Below the pieces are notes generated by a model. It saw nothing but the letters and a program-made list of their open reading frames with translations, did not search any database and was not told where the DNA came from. Shown piece by piece: positions 16,766 through 25,249 of a stretch of 36,097 nucleotides of DNA; within the stretch, counting starts at the first letter, position 1; every line of letters starts with the position of its first letter. Source of the DNA: Blastocatellia bacterium (lineage in GTDB: Bacteria > Acidobacteriota > Blastocatellia > UBA7656); contig DATENM010000148.1 of assembly GCA_035275065.1 (NCBI GenBank), forward strand, positions 1-36,097, given 5' to 3'. The translations under genes and the position numbers were made by a program.

Positions 16766-18262
16766 ATGAACATCCTCTTGCTATCGATGCCCGATTCGTT
16801 CGAGCACATGCCTTCGGTTGCCATCCGCATGCCGAACGGCGCGCTGGCCTCGCTTGCAGGCAACGTTGACCCGCACCACCGGGTCGCCATCGCCGACCTG
16901 ATCCTGGCGCAAGACCGTGTCCGCGAAACCGTCGAGCGCCTGGTCGCCGAGCATCAACCGGACGTCGTCGGGCTGTCGGTGATGACCTTTCAGCGCAAGA
17001 CCGCAATGAAGATCATCGACCTGATTCGCGGGCTCAAGCCCGACGTGCGGGTGGCGGTCGGCGGTTATGATCCGAGCCTTGCGGCAGAGGCTTACACAGA
17101 GGGCGAGGCGGGCCGCGTCGACTTCATCGTGCGCGGCGAAGGCGAGATCACCTTTCGCGAGTTGCTGCGCGCAATGGAGAACGAGAGCGGCTTTGATCAC
17201 ATCGCCGGCCTGTCGTACCGCAGCGGCGAGCGTTTCTATCACAATCCCGAGCGCGCCGTGAGCAAGCTGGAGAGCAGCGAGATTCGCCTGCCGAATCGCC
17301 GGGCGCGGGTCTTGAGCGGCTACACCATACTTGGCCGGCAGGTGGACGTTATCGAGACTTCACGCGGCTGCACCTTTGATTGCAGCTTCTGTTCGATCAT
17401 CGAGATGCGCGGGCGCAACTTTCACACCTACTCGTTCGACCGCGTCATCGCCGACATCCGCGACGCTTACGACCACGGCGCGCGCGCCATCTTCATCGTT
17501 GACGACAACATCACGCTGAACGTCAAACGCTTCGAGGCGCTCTGTCAGGCGATCATCGAGGCGGGATTGAACACGATTGATTACACGGTGCAGGCGATGA
17601 CTTCGGCCATCGCCAACCACGGCGAGACGCTGGCGCCGTTGATGCGGCGGGCGGGCTTTCGTTACGTCTTTCTCGGCATCGAAAATATACTCGAAGGCGA
17701 CCTCGAATTCCTGCGCGCCAGCTCGAAGAACACGCAGCGCGAAGGCGGCAAGAAAGCCGGCAACGCGACCATGAAAGCCATCGAATACATTCGCCGGAAC
17801 AAGATGTTTGTCGTCGGCGGCTTGATCGTCGGCAACCCGGACGACACCCGCGAATCGATTGAAGCAAATCTGACCTTCGCTCGGCGCTATGTGGACTGGC
17901 CCTACATTCAGCACCCGACGCCATATCCGCGCACGCCGATGACGGTAGACTTTCGCAACCGCAACCTGATCATCAACGAGCGCCTGGAAGAGTACGACGG
18001 CACGACGGCGGTGGTGAAGACCGAGCATGTTTCCGCCGAAGAGGCCGAGTTCATGCGCTGGCGTGCCGAGCGCTGGATGAAGGTGCGCCATATGCCCGCG
18101 GCCTTCGCGCACAATCCTCTATTCGTCATCAAGAATGGGCCGCGAATGTTCGCGCACACCTTCAGAGGCAGCTCGCTGCGCAGCATGCTTGGGCTCGAAG
18201 ACGAGCGCCGCGCCTTTGCGCGCTATCGCGCCATTCGTCAGAAGGAGCGCGCTTACATTTAA
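16766..18262 (+). CDS. B12-binding domain radical SAM protein
   Basis: A 498-residue protein. Residues about 1-150 form a cobalamin-binding-like Rossmann domain (MNILLLSMPDSFEHMP, VVGLSVMTFQRKTAMKIIDL, VAVGGYDPSL, FIVRGEGEITFREL). The radical SAM domain follows with C202-x3-C206-x2-C209 in SRGCTFDCSFCSI, then IFIVDDNITLNVKRF, FRYVFLGIEN and GGLIVGNPDDTRESI. This is the BchE-like B12-dependent radical SAM architecture, used for methylations and rearrangements of natural products, lipids or cofactors; the substrate is unknown. AAAGGAG lies 8 bases before the ATG at 16766. It stands alone: a terminator follows at once and no biosynthetic partner is adjacent. It is not closely similar in motifs to the TIGR03960-like protein at 5911. 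Confidence 0.87.
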   Translation: MNILLLSMPDSFEHMPSVAIRMPNGALASLAGNVDPHHRVAIADLILAQDRVRETVERLVAEHQPDVVGLSVMTFQRKTAMKIIDLIRGLKPDVRVAVGGYDPSLAAEAYTEGEAGRVDFIVRGEGEITFRELLRAMENESGFDHIAGLSYRSGERFYHNPERAVSKLESSEIRLPNRRARVLSGYTILGRQVDVIETSRGCTFDCSFCSIIEMRGRNFHTYSFDRVIADIRDAYDHGARAIFIVDDNITLNVKRFEALCQAIIEAGLNTIDYTVQAMTSAIANHGETLAPLMRRAGFRYVFLGIENILEGDLEFLRASSKNTQREGGKKAGNATMKAIEYIRRNKMFVVGGLIVGNPDDTRESIEANLTFARRYVDWPYIQHPTPYPRTPMTVDFRNRNLIINERLEEYDGTTAVVKTEHVSAEEAEFMRWRAERWMKVRHMPAAFAHNPLFVIKNGPRMFAHTFRGSSLRSMLGLEDERRAFARYRAIRQKERAYI

Positions 18263-18286
18263 TCGCGGATCATGTCAGGTGAGGCG

Positions 18287-18320
18287 GGGCAATCGCGTGG
18301 CTTGAGCGGTTGCCCTTTTT
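18287..18320 (+). terminator. Rho-independent terminator of radical SAM gene
   Basis: GGGCAATCGC pairs with GCGGTTGCCC (one G-T) around a 9-base loop, followed directly by TTTTT. It works only for the plus strand; the minus-strand WD40 gene ends 4 bases further on. Confidence 0.8.
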
Positions 18321-18323
18321 ACT

Positions 18324-20582
18324 TTACTTCCCGCCGAGCGGGGGAAGCTGGCGCAGGGCGGGAAACATGCGGTGCGCCTTGCAGCGCGGGCGGCGCGTCA
18401 ACCGGCGCACCAGTTCCAGGCGCGCGCCGCAGACTTCGCACTCGCCGGCGGCGCGGCGTTGCAGGCGGAGGATTTCGCGGGTCGCCTCGTCGCGCTCCAG
18501 ACGTTTGGATTCGGCAAGCTCGCGCGACATCTCTTCCATCTCGTGGCGCAGGGCCAGCGCCCGCATCTCGCCGGCCTTGACCTCCTTATACTGCTCTTCG
18601 GTCAGAATCGCTTTCAGCCACAACTGCACGTCGCGGCTCGCCAGCGCCAGCCATTGACCTTTGGGACTGAAAACCACCGGATGCCAGCTGATCTCGCGGA
18701 ACCAGAGCGTCTTGACGACGCGCGCGGTCTGCCAGCGCCAGATGCGCACCGTCTGCCCAAGGCTGCCGCCCGCCACCAGCTCACCATCGGGACTGAAGGC
18801 GATAGAAGTCACATCGTTGACGTGGCCGGCGAGCGACTGGACTTCGCGGCCGGTTTCGACCTCCCAGATTTTTGCCAGATGGTCTTCGCCGCCCGAGGCC
18901 AGCCAGCGGCCGTCCGGGCTGAAGGCGAGCGCCGCCACGCCTTCCTTGTGCCCGTTGAACGTCCGCACCGCTTCGCCCGTCGAGGCGTCCCATAACTTAA
19001 TCGTCTTATCGATGCCGCCCGATGCGATCCAGCGCCCATCGGGGCTGAAGGCGGCGGCCGTGACGGCGCGCGTGTGGCCGGTCATGACTTCGACTTCGCG
19101 ACCGGTGACGACGCGCCAGAGCCGCACCGTGCGATCAGAGCTTGCCGACGCCAGCCACTGCCCGTCAGGGCTGAAGGTGACGGCAGTGACTTCGCCGTCG
19201 TGGCCGCGCAGCTCGCGCACCTCAACGCCGCTCTGCGCGTCCCACAACTTGATCGAGCGGTCGCGGCTCCCCGAAGCCAACAGCGCCCCTTCGGGGCTAA
19301 ACGCGATTGAGTTAATGCTCGCCGCATGGCCTTTCAGGGTTTGCACGGGCAGCCCTGTGTCGACTTCCCAAACGCGAATGCCTTCGTAGAGAAAGCCGGT
19401 CGCCAGCCAGCGGCCATCGGGACTGATGGCAATTGAGCGCGCATAATCGCGCGCGTCCATCTCATATTGTTTGTAAAACAGATCATAAATGCCGCGCAGC
19501 TCCTGTTGCATCTCTTCCAGGTGTTCCAGCAGCTCGATGCCTGCCGGATAAGAGCTGGCCGATTCAAGCTGTGACTCGACGCTCTCAAAGACCGTATCGA
19601 TCTGCTGCCGCTCAGGCTTGACGACGACATAGCGCTTGAGCAACTCGGCATCGCGCTTGATGGCGGCGATCTTTTCGGCGACCGGCTCCATCAGGTTTGC
19701 CAGCAACAACCGCGCTTCGGCGCGCACGCTGTCAAAGGCCGCCTCGTGCCTGGCGCGTTCGTAGTAGCGGGCATCCATACCGATGGCGGCTTCGAGGCTA
19801 CTGACCGCCGCGCCGGCATCATTGCTCACCGCCGCCAGGCAGGCGCGTTGATAGTAGGCGTCGGCGAGTCGCGGGTTGAGCGCGACGGCTTCGTCGAGAT
19901 GCTCGCGGGCTTCACCGAAGCGCCGCTCGATGGCTTCGACGATGGCAGCGAAGTAGTGCGCCTCTGCCGCCTGCCGCATGTCGCAAGCGCGCGCATAACG
20001 GGCGGCTTTCTGAAAGTACTCGCGGGCGCGCGGCAAATCGTGGCGGTGATAAAGCGACAGGCTGGCGATTGAGCGGAGCACGGCAAAGTCGGGATAGTTG
20101 CGCTTCTCGGCTTCGAGAAAATCATTGAGGGCTTCGTCGTGCCAGCCGTTCAGGTAAGCGGTTTCGGCGCGCTGGCGAAAGGCGCGCGCCTCGCGCTCGA
20201 ACTCCGGCAGGCGAATCTCGCGCAGCGTGTCACGCATCGCCGGGGCGCGCATCTCGGCGCGCCACATCGCGTCGCCGAGCAGCGGGTGAAAGTCGGCGCC
20301 CAGCCGTTCAATGCCGCCCGCGAGTTTTGTAAGACTGATCTCAAATGCGCGACGGGCTGCGGCTTCACCGGGCTCGGCGTATCCGGGCGTTGCGCCCAGT
20401 CCGGCTTCGATGGCGAGCCGATGGTTGCGCTCGTCCAGATCAAAGCGCAGCGCCGCCACACCCTGAGCTTCGCCATGCGAAACGCTGTCGGCCAGCGCGC
20501 GCTCCATGTCGGTGATGCGGTGGCGATGGCCGAGAAGCTCTTTCCAGGTGGTATGACCGAGATAGATTGCCGTAAGTCCCAC
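18324..20582 (-). CDS. TPR-WD40 repeat protein with C-terminal Cys motif
   Basis: A 752-residue soluble protein. Residues about 130-280 contain TPR-like helical repeats (AETAYLNGWHDEALNDFLEA, AREHLDEAVALNPRLADAYY). A predicted coiled coil follows at about 310-380. Seven WD40 repeats at about 390-670 make a complete propeller; each carries FSPDGxxLASG and most end with a GH dipeptide 30-odd residues later. A second charged helix precedes CEVCGARLELVRRLTRRPRCKAH, which could bind zinc. There is no signal peptide, kinase or caspase domain, so it looks like a scaffold rather than an enzyme. The start is a GTG at 20582 with a weak GGGGAA site. It is divergent from the sigma-54-driven gene. Confidence 0.85.
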   Translation of the reverse strand: MGLTAIYLGHTTWKELLGHRHRITDMERALADSVSHGEAQGVAALRFDLDERNHRLAIEAGLGATPGYAEPGEAAARRAFEISLTKLAGGIERLGADFHPLLGDAMWRAEMRAPAMRDTLREIRLPEFEREARAFRQRAETAYLNGWHDEALNDFLEAEKRNYPDFAVLRSIASLSLYHRHDLPRAREYFQKAARYARACDMRQAAEAHYFAAIVEAIERRFGEAREHLDEAVALNPRLADAYYQRACLAAVSNDAGAAVSSLEAAIGMDARYYERARHEAAFDSVRAEARLLLANLMEPVAEKIAAIKRDAELLKRYVVVKPERQQIDTVFESVESQLESASSYPAGIELLEHLEEMQQELRGIYDLFYKQYEMDARDYARSIAISPDGRWLATGFLYEGIRVWEVDTGLPVQTLKGHAASINSIAFSPEGALLASGSRDRSIKLWDAQSGVEVRELRGHDGEVTAVTFSPDGQWLASASSDRTVRLWRVVTGREVEVMTGHTRAVTAAAFSPDGRWIASGGIDKTIKLWDASTGEAVRTFNGHKEGVAALAFSPDGRWLASGGEDHLAKIWEVETGREVQSLAGHVNDVTSIAFSPDGELVAGGSLGQTVRIWRWQTARVVKTLWFREISWHPVVFSPKGQWLALASRDVQLWLKAILTEEQYKEVKAGEMRALALRHEMEEMSRELAESKRLERDEATREILRLQRRAAGECEVCGARLELVRRLTRRPRCKAHRMFPALRQLPPLGGK

Positions 20583-20658
20583 TGCCGGTGTTCCCCGTCA
20601 TTTCAGGTGGGCACACTCGATCAGCATAGAAGAGAAGCGCGCCGCCGTCCAGCTAAAA

Positions 20659-20817
20659 GACGACGCGGGGGCCGAGGTGACGCGGCGACGGGCGAGGGAA
20701 AAAGCCGACGCGGTGACGCGGCGAGGGAAGAATACAGAGGCTGACAGATTGCTTTTCTTTCCCGCGTCCCCGAGTCCCCGCGTCACCGCGTCTCTCTTTC
20801 CCCGCGTCTCTCTTTCA
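20659..20817. repeat. Inverted tandem-octamer array (GACGCGGC units)
   Basis: The left arm (about 20659-20731) carries GACGCGG-containing octamers interspersed with GAGGGAAA units. The inverted right arm (about 20756-20817) has GACGCGGG, GACTCGGG and AGACGCGG units on the minus strand. The spacer is about 25 bases. It lies in the divergent region between the WD40 gene and the small secreted protein, upstream of the sigma-54 promoter. It shares 25 of 26 bases (20707-20732) with the solo arm at 35921-35946. Confidence 0.85.
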
Positions 20818-20908
20818 ACGTTCGTCATCCGATCAGGCGCGGCTGCACATAAAACCGACACCGGGCCGAAAAAACGTCGAAAAAAGGCCGTAAAACGCCG
20901 CTTGCGGC

Positions 20909-20923
20909 TGGCACGTGCATTGC
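20909..20923 (+). promoter_or_regulatory. Sigma-54 (RpoN) -24/-12 promoter
   Basis: TGGCACG-TGCA-TTGC matches the sigma-54 consensus TGGCACG-N4-TTGC at every fixed position, with the GG and GC dinucleotides exactly 10 bases apart. Transcription would start near 20935, 34 bases before the ATG at 20969. Sigma-54 promoters need an activating AAA+ enhancer-binding protein; none is encoded in the window. Confidence 0.8.
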
Positions 20924-20968
20924 CTTTTCAACAAGTGCACTGATAGTTCGAGCAAGGAGGGAGAGGAA

Positions 20969-21400
20969 ATGAACCAAATCAAGAAGAGCGTTCTAGCGGC
21001 GCTGGCCGTGCTGACGCTGGTCAGCTCATTTGCTCTGGCTCAAGGGCCGGCGCAGCGGCGCGTGAATTACACGATTAATGTCGCCTACAAGCTCAGAATG
21101 GGCGATTACATGCTGTCGCCTGGCCGTTACGTGCTTTACCAGGTCAGCATGGCTGATCCGAATCAATTCGCGCTGTACGCCGAGGACATGACGCACAGTC
21201 CTGTGGCGATGATCCGCACGACGCGCATCGAGTACAACGCCACGAATTATCCGTCAAAGACGCGCATGCTGCTCGACATGGACGAATCGGGCAACACGGC
21301 TGATCCGGTGATTCGCGGCTGGACGATACCGGGTGAAGACGGCTGGCGGATTATTTCGGTGGTCTCGAAAAACGACCGCTACCTGACCCATATGAAGTAA
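20969..21400 (+). CDS. Small secreted protein under sigma-54 control
   Basis: A 143-residue protein with a clear signal peptide (MNQIKKSVLAALAVLTLVSS, cleavage near ALAQ) and a strong GGAGGGAGAGG ribosome site. The mature part of about 118 residues looks all-beta: VNYTINVAYKLRMGDYMLSPGRYVLYQV resembles small acidobacterial exported proteins whose function is unknown to me. There is no lipobox, membrane segment or catalytic motif. Its perfect sigma-54 promoter and dedicated terminator (21448-21477) make it an independently regulated, probably inducible single gene. Export to the periplasm or outside is predicted; a stress or envelope role would be a guess. Confidence 0.85.
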   Translation: MNQIKKSVLAALAVLTLVSSFALAQGPAQRRVNYTINVAYKLRMGDYMLSPGRYVLYQVSMADPNQFALYAEDMTHSPVAMIRTTRIEYNATNYPSKTRMLLDMDESGNTADPVIRGWTIPGEDGWRIISVVSKNDRYLTHMK

Positions 21401-21447
21401 CGCGACGCGACGGAGTGGACGAGAATTTCTTCTGTAGATAATGATTA

Positions 21448-21477
21448 AGGGCGTGCCCGATGAGGTGCGCCCTTTTT
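21448..21477 (+). terminator. Rho-independent terminator of small secreted gene
   Basis: AGGGCG pairs with CGCCCT around a 14-base loop and is followed by a run of T (21473-21477). It lies 47 bases after the stop codon. Confidence 0.75.
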
Positions 21478-21515
21478 CGCATCAAGCCTTATTCTGTGTA
21501 GTCGTAGCCTGAGGG

Positions 21516-21929
21516 TCAATCTTGTTCGGGCGCAAGCGGCGCGTGGCGCTCTTTGAGGCGGGCATATTCTTCTGTAAGCTCCGCAAGCTCGGCTTCGCGC
21601 GCGCGGTCGCGCCCACGGCCCATCACGGCTTTCAAGATAGCCGCAGCGCCCAGGCCGCCACCGCCTATGGCAATCCATTTCAGCATCTCGCGGGTGATGC
21701 CAAGCGGCGCATAAATGCCGGCCTTGCCATTGAACAGGTCGTAAGCCGCAAGCAAACCCAGCAGCAGCAGAAACACGCCGCCACCCATGAGCATCCCGCT
21801 CACCGCTTTGGCGGAATCGATTTCGTAACCAATATCACTGATGCGCCCGCGCAGCTCGATGAGCCGCCGCTCGCCTTCGCCCGCCGGCGCGGTCGCAGAG
21901 GTTGCGGGTGATTCGGCGTCAGAAGACAT
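21516..21929 (-). CDS. Small membrane protein with flanking coiled coils
   Basis: A 137-residue protein I do not recognise. An acidic, Ala/Ser-rich start is followed by a charged helix (GERRLIELRGRISDIGYEID), two membrane segments (about residues 45-66 and 85-103) joined by a short loop, and a charged helical tail (DRAREAELAELTEEYARLKE). Both ends are probably in the cytoplasm. The context, directly after lepB on the same strand, suggests co-transcription. Oddly, the ATG at 21929 has no Shine-Dalgarno site: the mRNA reads CTCCTC immediately before it. The intergenic array may have replaced the original ribosome site, or expression is low. Confidence 0.65.
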   Translation of the reverse strand: MSSDAESPATSATAPAGEGERRLIELRGRISDIGYEIDSAKAVSGMLMGGGVFLLLLGLLAAYDLFNGKAGIYAPLGITREMLKWIAIGGGGLGAAAILKAVMGRGRDRAREAELAELTEEYARLKERHAPLAPEQD

Positions 21930-21934
21930 GAGGA

Positions 21935-22035
21935 GATTTTGGATTTTAGATTTTGGATTTTAGATTGGGGAAAGAAAACACCGCATTGTTCAAGTTCTCT
22001 GGCAATCCAAAATCCAAAATCCAAAATCTAAAATT
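21935..22035. repeat. Inverted tandem-heptamer array (GGATTTT units)
   Basis: The left arm 21935-21966 has alternating GGATTTT and AGATTTT units. The right arm 22004-22035 is the inverted copy with about 28 of 32 positions pairing. The spacer is 37 bases. The right arm runs right up to the lepB stop codon and the left arm ends 5 bases before the next gene's ATG. Its A+T content is far from that of the surrounding genes. Confidence 0.95.
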
Positions 22036-22991
22036 CACTTGATGAGTTTGCCGGTGCGCGACCAGCGCGTTCGCGTCAGGAAGTTGCCGTCGTTGGTGCT
22101 GCGGTCAATGGACCAGTAGACGAACATCGCATGGCCGACGACTTGATCGCGCGGCACCGTGCCCCAGAAGCGACTGTCGAGGCTGTTGTCGCGGTTGTCG
22201 CCCATGCAGAAGTATTGATCGCTGTCATAGCGCCCATCACCGTCGGCGTCGTAGATGCGCGCCAGTTCCGCGCTGTTCTTAATCTCTTCCGGCAGCGTGT
22301 CGCCTTTCATGGGAATCTTGAACGGCTGATGCACGGCGTAGTCGCCGCTCTCGTTATAGATAGTCGTGGCGACGCTGTGTTCGTCTTCGTACAGATAGAC
22401 GGTCCATTGCGCGCCCTGATACGGGCCGGGGTCTTTGGTGGTTTCGAGGTCTTTGAGGTCTTCGGGAACTTGCGATTTCACGTAGACTTGATGCTCGGGT
22501 AATTCCTGCCCGTTGATGAATACCTTGCCTTGCTTGTACTCGATGGTTTCGCCGGGTAGGCCGATCACTCGCTTGACGAAGTTGGTCTGCGGGTCTTTCG
22601 GGAACTTGAAGACGATGACATCGCCGCGCCGTATGGTGCGCTGCGGGAAGAGCGGCAGGCTGAGATAATCGTGCGGCCCGAAGATGAACTTGTTGACCAG
22701 CAGGTGGTCTTGAATGACGATGGTGTTCTTCATCGAGCCGGTCGGCACCTTGACCGCCTGCACAATGAAGGTCATACCGAACAGCGCCATAATCAGCGTC
22801 ACCACGGCGCTCTCAAAGTATTCGCGCACGAGGCTCTTCTTAAACGGCGCTTCGTGCAGCGGGCGCTTGGGGTCGGCTTCGACGGTGCGCACGGCGGGCG
22901 GCGGCAATTCGCGGCGCTCGGTTACAACTTCGTCCGCGGCGGTTGCCGGCGGCGTCTGCTCTTCGGTTCGCAAATCCAATTCGTCGCTCAT
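22035..22991 (-). CDS. lepB: Signal peptidase I
   Basis: A 318-residue type I signal peptidase (EC 3.4.21.89), the inner-membrane enzyme that removes signal peptides from exported proteins. A cytoplasmic, proline-rich N terminus of about 60 residues precedes one membrane segment (VVTLIMALFGMTFIVQAV). The catalytic serine is S86 in PTGSMKNT and the general-base lysine K140 in NFVKRVIGLPGE. The conserved GDNRDNSLDSRFWG box is near residue 268. An insertion of roughly 80 residues between the lysine and that box is longer than in E. coli-independent short forms but common in several phyla. It follows rnc by 30 bases on the same strand, a common neighbourhood. The many signal peptides in this window are its expected substrates. 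Confidence 0.96.
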   Translation of the reverse strand: MSDELDLRTEEQTPPATAADEVVTERRELPPPAVRTVEADPKRPLHEAPFKKSLVREYFESAVVTLIMALFGMTFIVQAVKVPTGSMKNTIVIQDHLLVNKFIFGPHDYLSLPLFPQRTIRRGDVIVFKFPKDPQTNFVKRVIGLPGETIEYKQGKVFINGQELPEHQVYVKSQVPEDLKDLETTKDPGPYQGAQWTVYLYEDEHSVATTIYNESGDYAVHQPFKIPMKGDTLPEEIKNSAELARIYDADGDGRYDSDQYFCMGDNRDNSLDSRFWGTVPRDQVVGHAMFVYWSIDRSTNDGNFLTRTRWSRTGKLIK

Positions 22992-23021
22992 GATAATTGC
23001 TGGCTACTCCTGATATGAAGT

Positions 23022-24041
23022 TCAAGCGTCGGTCGCGACCGTGCGCCCGGTATCCGCCTCGTCGTCAGCCGCAGTCTCTATGTTAGCCGCTGACTCTACC
23101 GACGCGCCAGTTGCCGGCTCAGTGGGCGGCGCTGACGCGCCATTCGCGCCCTGTCCGTTCTGCGCCGCTTCCAGCTCTTCGACGATGGCCAGAAAGGGAT
23201 TATCGTCATCTATCGCGTGCGGCGGGTCGGCAGTTGCCGCCTCGACTGACTCGACTGGCGGCGCGGTTTCAGCGGCGTGGCGATTGTTTCTGGCGGCGCG
23301 GCGTTCCTGATAAGCGGTGATGGCTTCGGCGAGCGCCTCAGGAGTTTCCAGCGCCCGTCGCGCCGCTTCCTGTTGCGCCAGCTTGATCGAAGGCCCTTCC
23401 GAGCGCGTGATGCCGCGCCCGCCGACGCGCAATTCGATGCAGAAGGTGCGGCGATGGTCAGGGCCTAGCACATCAACGACGGCGTACTCGGGGCCGGGGC
23501 CGCCGGCGGCTTGCAGATATTCTTGCAGCGCCGATTTGAAATCCGTGCCGATCATGGCTGACGGGTCTATGCCGCTCACCTTAGCGCCGAGCTCGCGACG
23601 CAAAAAGCGCTCGGCGGTCGCAATCCCGCCATCAATGTAGATGACGCCGATCAGCGCCTCGTAGGCGTCTGCGAGCAGCGCCCGCTTGTGCCGCCCGCCG
23701 GTCTTCTCTTCGCCGCGGTTGAGCAGGATGAAGCGCCCCAGGTCAATGGCTTCGGCCAACTCGACCAGGCTGGCTTCACTGACCAGATAGGCTTTCATCT
23801 TCGAGAGCTTGCCTTCGGAAAGCTGCGGAAAGCGTTCCAGCAGCCAGGCGCTGACGACAAAGCCGAGCACCGCGTCGCCGAGGAATTCCATCGCCTCGTT
23901 GTGCTGGCAGTTCTGCGCGGCGCGCTCGTTGGCAAATGAGCGGTGGGTCAGCGAGCGGTCGAGCAAGGCCCGCGAGCGGAATGAATAACCGATCTCCTGT
24001 TCAAGCTCGGAAAGCAACTTTTCACGGTCGAGTGAAATCAT
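23022..24041 (-). CDS. rnc: Ribonuclease III
   Basis: A 339-residue double-strand-specific endoribonuclease (EC 3.1.26.3) used in rRNA and mRNA processing. The signature NEAMEFLGDAVLG is at residues 48-60, with the catalytic E52 and D56, and LLADAYEALIGVIYIDGG supplies the second acidic pair at about 124-131. A double-stranded RNA-binding domain follows at about 165-240 (DFKSALQEYLQA, then LAQQEAARRAL). The final 90 or so residues are a low-complexity Ala/Pro/Glu-rich tail absent from the typical 220-250-residue enzyme; this may be disordered. It is probably co-transcribed with lepB. Long hairpins such as the heptamer arrays here would be plausible RNase III substrates, but that is inference. 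Confidence 0.96.
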   Translation of the reverse strand: MISLDREKLLSELEQEIGYSFRSRALLDRSLTHRSFANERAAQNCQHNEAMEFLGDAVLGFVVSAWLLERFPQLSEGKLSKMKAYLVSEASLVELAEAIDLGRFILLNRGEEKTGGRHKRALLADAYEALIGVIYIDGGIATAERFLRRELGAKVSGIDPSAMIGTDFKSALQEYLQAAGGPGPEYAVVDVLGPDHRRTFCIELRVGGRGITRSEGPSIKLAQQEAARRALETPEALAEAITAYQERRAARNNRHAAETAPPVESVEAATADPPHAIDDDNPFLAIVEELEAAQNGQGANGASAPPTEPATGASVESAANIETAADDEADTGRTVATDA

Positions 24042-24125
24042 ACGCGCCTGTGAATTCCAACTATACCATACAACGACGGGCGCTTCACTGAAGAACTGGC
24101 GCAGTGGCCGACCGGCCGGGCAAAT

Positions 24126-24155
24126 GAAAAAGCCAGCCGGGTGAGGGCTGGCTTT
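24126..24155 (-). terminator. Rho-independent terminator of TPR gene at 24179
   Basis: On the minus strand AAAGCCAGCC pairs with GGCTGGCTTT around a 7-base loop and the T-run continues (TTTTTC). It starts 24 bases after the stop codon and isolates this gene from rnc. Confidence 0.8.
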
Positions 24156-24178
24156 CTCAAATCGCCTGATGAGTCGCT

Positions 24179-25249
24179 TTACATTCTCGGTTTCTTGGTG
24201 ACCGGCCTAGCCGCCGCCGCGGGCTGGGTCGCACCGGGCTTCGGAGCCGTCACGTCAGCCGGCTTTTGATCGGCAGCGGCTTGCGGCTTCTCGACAGGCG
24301 GCGTCATCTTCACCGGCGTCGGGCTGGTCTTGTTATCGTCAATCAGCTTGCTCAGGCCCGCATCCGAGCCGTTGTTGCGATACTTGTAGAGATCGGTGAG
24401 CGCCGTCATGACCTTCTGCTTGACGTCCGCCGGGTAATCATTCTTCGGCAGGCCCATGAAGCGCGCCCAGCAATTGATGACGCCATCGGCTTCGGCATTG
24501 ACTTTATCGAGCGCCGCTTTGACCTCGGGCTTCGGCTCGGCCGCCGTGCGGTCGGCCTCTGGAAGCTTCTGATAGTCAGCCGCCGCCACCGCGTAGCGTC
24601 CCTGATGCAAGCGGCCACAGTTGAAGAAGTAGCGCGCATTCATCGGGTCATTCATCGCGGCGTGCATGTAGTGCTCAAGCGCCTTGTCAGTCTCTTTGTT
24701 GTGCTCGTCAATCGTCGCCAGCGTGTCGTGCAGATAGCCGAGCGTCTCGCTCTTCTTGAAGCTCGGAGAATTGGTCGGCGCCTTGCCGGCTTCGATCAAG
24801 CGGATCGAGGTCTGCGTGAACTGCGTGGTGTCCGGCACGTACTGGAAATTGGTGTCGAGGGTGCGCAACTGGCTGGCGAGAAAGAGCGCAAAGTCGAGAT
24901 TATCGGGGTCTGCCGCCATGATCTCTTTGCCGAGGCGATCAATCTCGGCGAGGTTTTTGGCCTTCACCGCTTCGCCCAGCATCGTGGCGCGCGCCTGCGG
25001 CATCCACTTCTTCAGATAAGCCGCGTACTGGCCATTGGGATACTTTTCCAGATATGCCTGCGCCGCTTCCAGAGCCTTTGGATAATCTTTGGCATTATTC
25101 AGGTCATACCATGTTTTATAGGTCGCGGCTTCCTGAGCCGCAGCATCCTGCGCAGCGGGCTTGGCGCTGCTGTCTTGAGCAAAAGTCAGCGGCGCAGCGA
25201 GCGCCAGCAGAAACGTGAGGACCGCGGCGGTGGCGATGATTTTTTTCAT
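24179..25249 (-). CDS. Secreted TPR-like repeat protein
   Basis: A 356-residue exported protein. The signal peptide is MKKIIATAAVLTFLLALAAP, cleaved near TFAQ. The mature domain of about 250 residues is all-helical with TPR-like repeats: YKTWYDLNNAKDYPKALEAA, AYLEKYPNGQYAAYLKKW and HNKETDKALEHYMHAAMN. Residues about 310-356 form a proline/lysine/alanine-rich tail ending in PVTKKPRM. It could be a periplasmic scaffold or associate with the wall or outer membrane; no enzyme motif is visible. The ribosome site AGGAGGAG is excellent. It has its own terminator and about 300 bases of upstream DNA, so it is probably a single-gene unit. Confidence 0.83.
   Translation of the reverse strand: MKKIIATAAVLTFLLALAAPLTFAQDSSAKPAAQDAAAQEAATYKTWYDLNNAKDYPKALEAAQAYLEKYPNGQYAAYLKKWMPQARATMLGEAVKAKNLAEIDRLGKEIMAADPDNLDFALFLASQLRTLDTNFQYVPDTTQFTQTSIRLIEAGKAPTNSPSFKKSETLGYLHDTLATIDEHNKETDKALEHYMHAAMNDPMNARYFFNCGRLHQGRYAVAAADYQKLPEADRTAAEPKPEVKAALDKVNAEADGVINCWARFMGLPKNDYPADVKQKVMTALTDLYKYRNNGSDAGLSKLIDDNKTSPTPVKMTPPVEKPQAAADQKPADVTAPKPGATQPAAAARPVTKKPRM

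Noticed and set aside
15386..22035. Heptamer arrays as ordinary Rho-independent terminators
   Set aside because: The hairpins are long but no T-run follows the stem, and spacers are 20-50 bases. True terminators with T-runs are found elsewhere in the window.
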